NCBI GenBank assembly: GCA_025526935.1 | Contig: JAHLKD010000038.1 | Span: 310,001 to 374,000, forward strand | DNA length: 64,000 nt | Reading direction: 5' to 3' | Source: Cladochytrium replicatum | Lineage: Eukaryota; Chytridiomycota; Chytridiomycetes; Cladochytriales; Cladochytriaceae | Part shown: piece by piece, positions 57,723-64,000 of the stretch | How positions within the stretch are numbered: position 1 is the first letter of the stretch | How the letters are laid out: each line of letters begins with the position of its first letter | Position numbers and translations under genes: made by a program | The notes under the pieces: generated by a model | What the model saw: the letters and a program-made list of their open reading frames with translations, nothing else | What the model was told of the DNA's origin: nothing | Database searches by the model: none

Positions 57723-57864
57723 CCAGTTTCTTCCCTAGCTTATTATTATTTTCAGATCGGGTAGAAAACTATAGTGTCAGGGAAGTATTATAGCATACAT
57801 TCCTGTAACATTCCGGCTAAGAACACCGGGCCAGTATCTTCCCACGACAAACAGTACAAACACC

Positions 57865-59375
57865 ATGCCTCGAACTACAAAGAAGCGAGCGTTAAAACAA
57901 TCCAGACCATCATCTGAAAGAGAATCAAGTGCAGAACCTGTGACTGCACCTGAAACATCTCTGGCATCGGGTTCTGAAGTGGAAGCAGAAGAAGTTGGCC
58001 TTGATGTCAAATCGACAGATGTCAAATCGACAGCTCCTTCAAAGAAACCGGCGCGACGTGGTACTAAAGGGGATGCTGACTATTTGCTCATCGACGGACT
58101 CTGTCCTGCTTCAGACATACGACTTTGGTATCGAAAATTCAAAGCGAGCAGCCACAGCTACGACTCGGAGGCCTTCATCAGCAACTGTCAAACAAATCGT
58201 GATGAATGCGGCCCAAGATTTGTTCTTCAAGGGTTGATCGACCGACTTAACTCTGACAGCAAGCTAGTTCGTCAAGCCCTGAACGAAATTCACGATGAAT
58301 GCAGTGGACGAACGGAGTTCATAACAGCAGCAAACGCCTATCGTATGGAGTGCTTGAAAAGCTCTTCCTTTCAGAAGGAAACAACATTTCTGGACTTTTA
58401 CAGGCGGCAGGGACACAAGTACGGCATTTACAGAGGAATGCCCGTCACTGCAAAGGTTGATGAGTTCCAAGCGACCATCAAACGAGCAGATGAGGACCGT
58501 GAAAGGACAAAACAGGTCCTCAAACAGTCAGAACGACTGTTGAACATGACAAAAGATCTTGAAGAGACGGCAATGAACGAGAGAAGGACCCGCATCGCAG
58601 CAGAAGTGCGAGAGAAGGCTCTCATTGATGAATTGGGCAGGGCGGGTGCATTGATTCAGCACGGCGAGCACGAAGAGCTAGCAAGATTCAGGGAGATCAC
58701 CGCCGCAATGGAAAGGGAGAAGCAGGCAACTTCCCAGGAGATTTCACAATGGAAATCACGTGTGACCGCCCTGGAGGGAGAGCTTGCTGCTCTGAAACGA
58801 CAGGCTGGTCATTCAGAAGCTGCAGCACCTGCGGCGCCAACATCAACAGGATCAATGAGGTTATTTATGACCTTAAATTGCCGTCTCTTCCACCAGCAAT
58901 CAAGTACGTCAATGTAAACTACGAAGTCCTCTCCCGAAATGAGTTTTTACGGCCCATATTTGTTGAATCAGACGACCGCTCAAGCCGAATATCAACTTCA
59001 AGTAGCAGTTCTCGGAGCAGCCTTACTCTTCTTAGGGTGCACATTTTGCTCGGAAACTGGATACGGCACAATAATTCGCTAAGTACGTCTGCCACTATCT
59101 ATCGCATGTTCAGGGCATTAGTGGATGCATATCCTTCTGAGTGGCTAAGGTTCTGGACGGCATACATCGGGCATCTTTCGTCCATAACGCTCCCTGAGGT
59201 GGATTGGAAACCTTGGAAGACAGGTTTAGCCAAGGATTTCATGCTTTCAAATGACGACATTGATCGGTTCATCAGGACTGGGTTGGCGAAGGACGTAACC
59301 AGTGGTGGATGGGACTCTGACGATATGAACCAGATACAGAAGCTGATTTGGGCTGTTCCACCTATCAACTTGTGA
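57865..59375 (+). CDS. Unknown coiled-coil passenger gene of the hAT element
   Basis: Predicted two exons, 57865-58903 and 58972-59375; 480 residues. The join uses a strong GTACGT donor and a 68-nt intron and keeps the frame, but other splicings are possible. The start MPRTTKKRALKQSRPSSERE is basic, with an acidic Ser/Glu stretch and a second basic patch (KKPARRGTK) after it. A conserved-looking helical region comes next (DIRLWYRKFKASSHSYDSEA ... FVLQGLIDRLNSDSKLVRQA). A long coiled coil spans about residues 205-310 (RTKQVLKQSERLLNMTKDLE, AMEREKQATSQEISQWKSRV). The C-terminal part is helical and Trp-rich (DAYPSEWLRFWTAYIGHLSS, LPEVDWKPWKTGLAKDFML). No known domain was recognised. It lies between the right array and the right end of the hAT, so it moves with it. 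It could help transposition or be cargo. Confidence 0.6.
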
Positions 59376-59504
59376 TTGCTCAGTGGAGTTTTGTTTCTTT
59401 TTACGATAGTGTTTCTAAAATACACACTGTCCACACAGACACAAAGTGTTCATGTAAATATCCGTGGTCTAACTCAAAATTCAATCAATCCTCTCCTGGG
59501 CAGC

Positions 59505-59675
59505 AAAAACCCGGCGGGTCAGGGTCGGGTACGGGTTTCAACCACTTCGGGTCCGGGTATTCCCTTTGTACCCGTCAGTGACCCGGCGGGTCCCCAGACA
59601 AACACGACCCGACCCAAAGGGTTTGGTGCGGGTCGCCACTGAAACCCGGACCCGACCCGGACCCGCCGAACCTTA
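59505..59675. repeat. Right terminal and GGGTCGGG-rich subterminal region
   Basis: Clustered CGGGTCAGGGTCGGG and ACCCGGACCCGACCC motifs, ending in the inverted repeat ACCCGCCGAACCTTA. It mirrors 51024-51190. Confidence 0.85.
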
Positions 59676-59683
59676 ATCTGTAT
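59676..59683. repeat. 8-bp target duplication, right
   Basis: ATCTGTAT, identical to 51016-51023. Confidence 0.9.
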
Positions 59684-59864
59684 CATAGGTGACAATTAGT
59701 ATTAAAAAGAGTATTCTACCTCCATCTCTGTGAGGGGAGATTGACATCTCGCTCTCAGCAGTGTTCTCACTGAAGTTGTTCTGTGCCGTTTTCATTCAGG
59801 CAATACGAACTTTAAGTACTGTATACCATGGATAGCCTTGCCTATACCATCCTCCAGGTCAGCA
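59684..59864. other. Short gap right of the hAT
   Basis: About 180 bases of AT-rich sequence between the target duplication and the virus-like relic. Nothing recognised. Confidence 0.4.
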
Positions 59865-60746
59865 TCATTCAGCTCTGGGTAGTACTTGATGCATGCAGGT
59901 GACATTTCCTCTATCAGATTGATTGTGGGAGAAACTGATACCTTGTGTCATAGCTATCGCATGTGTGCCTCCAATACATTCGAACATGGACGCATGCTCA
60001 TTGAATGCTATGGCCCTCGTTGCTACATGGGCAGCTGCACCAAACAGTGATTGCAATGCCATTTTGCACAGTTATCGGAGGATCAGGCATTGATGACTGC
60101 ACAGAGATGCATCTGCTAGCAAACTTCATGATGTGATCGTTACTGAAGTTGAGGTCTGGTGGAGTGAGCTTCAGTGCATCTATGAACATCTCAATAACTT
60201 ATGACGCTGCGTGCAAGCCATCTCTTCAACATACTGTTTTTGCCACAAATCGTTCGTACCGAATATACCTGTTGCATTGATATGTACCTTGCTACCTCTG
60301 CAACTTACCTTGTCACGGCCAGTGAGTAACTTGAGTGCTGCCTCATTCACTTCCTTGGTGCGTATTGTTACAGTCAGAGAAGCTACATAGCGGTTGTTGA
60401 AGATGTTCTCTACATCATCCTCTGAGAACCTCTCTTTGCAGGATGCAATGATGTCCTTTGGCAATACATAGACAACACCATGCAGGTTCAGTAGCAGTAT
60501 CTCGACTGCCTTTGTCTTGCCTTGACCGCCATATCCAAAGAGCACAAGTATGCGTGGTCTGTCAACTGGATCCATGAGAGCGTTACTGATGCACAACATT
60601 ATTACATCAAGATTGTTTGCCCTTAGTACGTTGAGTAACTGCACTTCTGCCTTTGATGGCTCAATGGCAACTATGATGAACGGAACATGTATGGCGGATA
60701 GAGGCATGTGACAGAATCCAGAGACAATCTTGTATGCATCGTCAGC

Positions 60747-60830
60747 CCCAGTAACTTCATCACCTCTATTATGTGGTAGTATGTTGGTCCCAGTAACTTC
60801 ATCACCTCTATTATGTGGTAGTATGTTGGA
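60747..60830. repeat. 42-bp tandem duplication
   Basis: Two copies of a 42-bp unit beginning cccagtaacttcatcacctc, nearly identical. The length is a multiple of three. Confidence 0.95.
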
Positions 60831-60931
60831 CACTCTCATGTATCTGACAGTGTAGCCGCTTATCTGGAGTGAGTAGCGTGCAGCAGATATGCAGACACAC
60901 CTCTAAGGCTGCCGACTGATTTCATGCATCT

Positions 60932-61155
60932 CCTCTCAAGGAATGATATGTACGGACCAGCTGCCTCTCAAGGAATGATATGTACGGACCAGCTGCCTCT
61001 CAAGGAATGATATGTACGGACCAGCTGCCTCTCAAGGAATGATATGTACGGACCAGCTGCCTCTCAAGGAATGATATGTACGGACCAGCTGCCTCTCAAG
61101 GAATGATATGTACGGACCAGCTGCCTCTCAAGGAATGATATGTACGGACCAGCTG
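60932..61155. repeat. Seven exact 32-bp tandem repeats
   Basis: Seven head-to-tail copies of a 32-bp unit (cctctcaaggaatgatatgt plus acggaccagctg) with no visible differences, then a partial copy. Exact identity means recent expansion. It lies inside the virus-like relic. Confidence 0.97.
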
Positions 61156-61539
61156 CCTTCTCAAAGTTCACAGACACATTATCCATCTCAAGAGTATCGC
61201 ATAATTGCCTCAGAGCAGGCCCAGACCGTAACCACCACCAATAACCAAGTGACGGAACGTAAATGTAGCAGATACCATTGACTGATGCAACAAATCTCTT
61301 ATTGTACATCAGGTCCTTAATGACAGGTATCCTTGTCACTAACAAGCATTGATAGAGGTCCTGATAGTGGGAATGCATCCTTTCGAAAATCTCGATATCA
61401 TATCACTTTGAAGTTGAGATTCTGGAGTCTAAGGCTGCTGAGCGGGTCCCCCATGATGCCGTGATGCTCTCATACGTCTCAAGTAACATTAAAGATAACA
61501 CAAAACCTCCCTTCCGTGCGCCACACTACCCAGGTTGCA

Positions 61540-62132
61540 ATGTTTGTTTTCGCTTCAAAACGAGTATTAAAGCACGGCCTGGCACTTGTCACAAAGGGTT
61601 ACGCAGCCCAAGCTGGGCGAAATGCGAGACTGATTCAAACGGGACAAAACTTCACCCCAGACGATGTGGACCGAATAAGGGAGCAGGCTGAGAAGCTGCG
61701 ACGGGAGCAGCCAGAGACCTTCAAAAAGATCGAGCAGCTCGGGAGGGATCCTGAGCTCATGGCGGAAGTTGCGGAGCTCATGCAGTCGATACAGGCGAAA
61801 GGGTTCGTGAACGTATCGGCAGATGGTTCACCATCTTGGTCCAACATCTTGAAGGTATCGGAAAGCTTAATGACTCTCTCGAATGATATTCTAACCATGG
61901 TGTAACTTTCCTTTCATTTTTCGGGTTTGCTTTTACCACCTTCCTCCAGATGGTTGGGGACAAAGACGTTCGCAGCAAGCTTGTTTCCTTGACAGAATTG
62001 ATGCGTGCGAAGGGAGTAGATCCAGCTGCATTTGCTGGTTCGCAAGGAGCCTCTGGGGACAGCTCACCGCAATCAGGGAAGGGTTCGATGCTGGATAGCC
62101 TGAAGACATTGCTTGGCGGAAAGGGAAACTGA
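61540..62132 (+). CDS. Small unknown protein, probably mitochondrial
   Basis: Two exons, 61540-61854 and 61950-62132; 165 residues. The start MFVFASKRVLKHGLALVTKG is basic, amphipathic and free of acidic residues up to residue ~40, as in a mitochondrial presequence. A helical region follows (TPDDVDRIREQAEKLRREQP, DPELMAEVAELMQSIQAKGF), then a second helix pair across the splice (NILKMVGDKDVRSKLVSLTE, LMRAKGVDPAAF) and a Gly/Ser-rich end. The DPEL...LMQ and DVRSKL...LM pattern recalls STI1-type helices. Intron GT-AG, phase 0. No family recognised. Confidence 0.65.
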
Positions 62133-62347
62133 GCAAAATGTAAACATCACATTGCTTAAACTTTGTGTAAACAGAGCGGAGGTTCTAATCGAGTCCGAAG
62201 CGGTAAACTTTTTCTGGTCTGTCACTACACTCCCCATGGCTTTGACGTTTCCTTCCTTTCTGACCACGTGTGACTCGTCAAGCCCGGTCCATGTTGAAAG
62301 ACTGCACGGGGGTGAATGCATTGTACTTTCCAAGCACACAGCTTATT
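62133..62347. other. Intergenic
   Basis: About 215 bases. The frame of the next gene is open further upstream (an ATG at about 62291 is possible), so its start is uncertain. Confidence 0.35.
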
Positions 62348-63198
62348 ATGGTGTTTGTCGGCGAAGACACCCCACAGCGAATGCCATCGCCCTACGCCGC
62401 ACCATTTCTTCCGCCCTATCCAGTAACTGCCAGAGCGTCTCCTTCCACGGCGGAGATAGCATCAACGTCCGAGTACTCGCTAGAACCACTCACAGAACTA
62501 CTCGTTGGAGATGGACTTGCGTCGAGTATGCGCATACCTGACGGCATCCCCGTTTGTGTGATGTCTCCTTTCGGTAGACAACCACCCAGCAACTTCACAC
62601 GTTGCCACGGTCGACGAACACCGCAAGAGCGATATCATATTTCAGCATTCAACATTGCACGGCTACCCCCAGTTCTACGTGCTACTATCGCCATCCCCTT
62701 CCTGCTCGTCGTAGTTCCATGTCTACTTCTACCATTTGGTTTGTTGGCGTTGTGATATCCCCAAATGTCTACCTACCCTTTTTCTTGCACGTAGTCGCAG
62801 TTTTATGCTTAAGTGTAATCGCACATGTCCACGCGCTCTGGATCTTTGCGATAGCTGCAACTTCCGCAACCGTCCACTTTGTTCGCAGGGGATTATCTTT
62901 CGCCACCTGCCCACTTCTATTTCGCTGCTGCCGAACGCCACGATCTGACCTCTCTCCGGCATATCTTTCTTCTCCGATCTATCCCAAGTTTGTCATTTTC
63001 GACGATAGTCCTCCGCTCAGCCATGTAGTGGTACGAATGCTTTGGGCTCTGGCGACGCTTTCGCGACCATCTCCTGCCTTTGCAGAGCGATACTTTCTTG
63101 GCATGCTGATGGCAGCAAAGCAAATAGAGCACTCAAACATCGACCTGGAACGAAATGATCCGGTTATCGCGGCCGATGTGCACTGTCACTTTCGATAG
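62348..63198 (+). CDS. Unknown multi-pass membrane protein
   Basis: Two exons, 62348-62738 and 62795-63198; 264 residues from MVFVGEDTPQRMPSPYAAPF. The N-terminal ~105 residues are polar with Pro/Ser and an acidic, Ser-rich stretch. The membrane part has ATIAIPFLLVVVPCLLLPF, continued across the splice as VAVLCLSVIAHVHALWIFAI, then AATSATVHFV, Cys-rich text (FATCPLLFRCCR) and a last helix near FLGMLMAAKQ. The intron (GTTTGT...CACGTAG, 56 nt) is chosen because it keeps the frame and joins the hydrophobic stretch. An unspliced reading ends after 10 more residues. No family recognised. Confidence 0.5.
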
Positions 63199-63736
63199 AT
63201 TGCAATCAAACGGTGGCGGCAATGCATATTAGCTGTGAATGCACCTCAGGGAATGCTTACACACTAAAGCTTATTATAATATCTTTTATTTAAATTGACT
63301 GTTAGAAGAAGATTTTAGCTTGCATTTTTTTTCTTGTTGATGGTGCAATTTCAGATTCGGACAATTATCACATGGCTGGTGAAGGTTTCATGCGAAATAA
63401 GGTCGAGCACCCTCGCATTATTTGTGGTCGAAAATGATGGTTTATGCGCTGCGCAGGGATATGAATGATCACCAACATGTGCGAATGCCACACAGCACAA
63501 CGACGTGAGCAAGTTTTGCTGGGGTGGTTTGACCGGTCGTCAAGCACCACGCTATAAATTCCCCCCCAACGAAACAATTCGCACAAATTTGATGCACGTT
63601 TAGTCACGTGACTCCATGTGAAATGCACGCGGTGCAGGATTGATGCTTCGCCACGATCAGTCAGGCCGATGGCCTTAAAGCCCGAACCCCTTTCCCCACA
63701 CAGTGTTGAAACACACTCCACTCCTCCACCAGCGCT
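63199..63736. other. Intergenic, xylose isomerase promoter
   Basis: About 540 bases. The minus-strand open frame here (63368-63877) overlaps the start of the next gene and is a shadow. A TATA-like tataaatt lies at about 63552, 185 bases before the ATG. Confidence 0.4.
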
Positions 63737-64000
63737 ATGACCGTGAAAGAATTCTTCGCGTCCGCAAAGCAGATCGAGTACAAAGGTCCCAGCAGCGAAG
63801 ACCCTCTCTCCTACCGTTGGTACAACAAGGATGAAGTTATTCTCGGCAAGAAGGTATAGATCTAGTGAGTAATGCATGTGTGCAAACCTGAATGCTATCG
63901 CAAAAGATGTCGGAATGGCTAAAGTTCTCTGTGTGCTACTGGCACACGTTCCGCGGAACCGGTCTTGATCCCTTTGGAACTCACACGCTCGACCGTCCGT
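63737..64000 (+). CDS. xylA: Xylose isomerase, N-terminal part
   Basis: Two exons seen: 63737-63853 and 63907 to the window edge. The text is [39 protein letters not shown], then [20 protein letters not shown] and [11 protein letters not shown]. This matches the start of xylose isomerases (FFxxxxxIxYEGPxSxxPLAFRYYNPDEVVxGKxMxEWLRFxVxxWHTFxxxGxDPFG). The enzyme turns D-xylose into D-xylulose, a metal-dependent step that bypasses the usual fungal reductase/dehydrogenase route. The 53-nt GT-AG intron after GKK shows it is a settled eukaryotic gene and not bacterial contamination. Most fungi lack this enzyme; it is known in anaerobic gut fungi and some other zoosporic lineages. The metal-binding residues lie beyond the window. 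Confidence 0.88.

Larger units (their letters stand above)
51024..59675. mobile_element. Complete hAT-type DNA transposon, 8,652 bp
   Basis: The ends are 15-bp inverted repeats, TAAGGATCGGCGGGT on the left (51024-51038) and its complement with one mismatch on the right (59661-59675). The element is flanked on both sides by the same 8-bp sequence ATCTGTAT (51016-51023 and 59676-59683), the target duplication length of hAT elements. Inside, in order: a GGGTCGGGTCC-rich subterminal block, a left repeat array (split by a copia fossil), an intact transposase (+), a long right repeat array, a second gene (+), and a right subterminal GGGTCGGGTCC-rich block. The transposase frame is open, so the copy may be active or recently so. 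Confidence 0.9.
59865..61378 (-). mobile_element. Fossil of a virus-like element with SF3 helicase domain
   Basis: The minus strand carries a Walker A motif (LVLFGYGGQGKT, near 60520) and, ~110 residues later, a segment of the type LLTGRDKVSCRGSKVHINAT ending FGTND, which fits motif C of superfamily 3 helicases used by DNA viruses and virus-like elements. Further coding-like text lies on both sides (60000 and 61200-61378). It is broken and incomplete, with several breaks, and two sets of short tandem repeats have arisen in it. Family beyond SF3 (large DNA virus, Polinton-like or other) cannot be decided by eye. It is older than the hAT insertion if the left flank of the hAT belongs to it. Confidence 0.55.

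Noticed and set aside
63368-63877. 169-codon minus-strand frame at the right edge
   Set aside because: Overlaps and is antisense to the xylose isomerase start and its promoter; no recognised domain.

Overview
The window looks like nuclear DNA of a zoosporic (chytrid-type) fungus. Genes are compact and carry many short introns (about 35-70 nt), most of them GT-AG. The gene set is fungal or opisthokont: two beta-tubulins, a Dsk2-type ubiquilin, AVL9, Nas2, NSA2, an ING protein, a SCAMP and a GT71 mannosyltransferase. A POC5 centriole protein and a beta-tubulin with an axoneme-type tail point to a lineage that still builds flagella. A xylose isomerase begins at the right edge. The species cannot be fixed from the sequence alone. 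Most exon structures given here were built by hand from splice sites, frame and family similarity; in every one the exon lengths add up to whole codons.

Layout. 0-12 kb: an unknown divergent pair, a broken minus-strand relic, an MFS transporter pseudogene, beta-tubulin 1 (-), a PH-like protein (-), a membrane-anchored 3beta-HSD-type dehydrogenase (+) and beta-tubulin 2 (+). 12-17 kb: a tandem family of short single-pass membrane proteins with LPxY/PPxY-type tails, made of four intact genes and two pseudogenes, with a G26/(TTGTGGG)7 tract and a small hAT transposase fragment between them. 17-30 kb: a housekeeping block of ubiquilin, AVL9 (15 exons), a secreted HExxH metallopeptidase, Nas2/PSMD9 divergent from a BSD-domain gene, NSA2 and tRNA-Asp(GTC). 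30-34.7 kb: two broken LINE pieces. 34.7-50.5 kb: a tetraspan SH3 protein (Sho1-like layout), ING, an IQ-repeat scaffold protein, a FAM177-like gene, SCAMP, a small Cys/His-rich gene, POC5 and a GT71 mannosyltransferase.

51.0-59.7 kb is one complete-looking hAT transposon of 8,652 bp. It has 15-bp inverted ends (one mismatch), an 8-bp target duplication (ATCTGTAT), an open 808-codon BED/hAT transposase, and long arrays of a roughly 97-bp repeat on both sides of the transposase. A second, unrecognised coiled-coil gene lies between the right array and the right end. A short copia-like fossil with a 5-bp duplication (TCTAT) sits inside the left array. Next to the hAT lies a broken relic of a virus-like element with an SF3-helicase domain and short tandem repeats. 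61.5-64 kb holds two small unknown genes (one probably mitochondrial, one membrane) and the first two exons of xylose isomerase.

Several neighbours share themes without forming operons. Beta-tubulins, POC5 and the IQ scaffold fit the microtubule/centriole apparatus. Ubiquilin, Nas2 and the LPxY/PPxY family fit ubiquitin-proteasome and membrane-protein turnover. AVL9, SCAMP and GT71 fit the secretory pathway. The most novel material is the hAT element with its repeat arrays and passenger gene, and the tandem LPxY/PPxY membrane-protein family.
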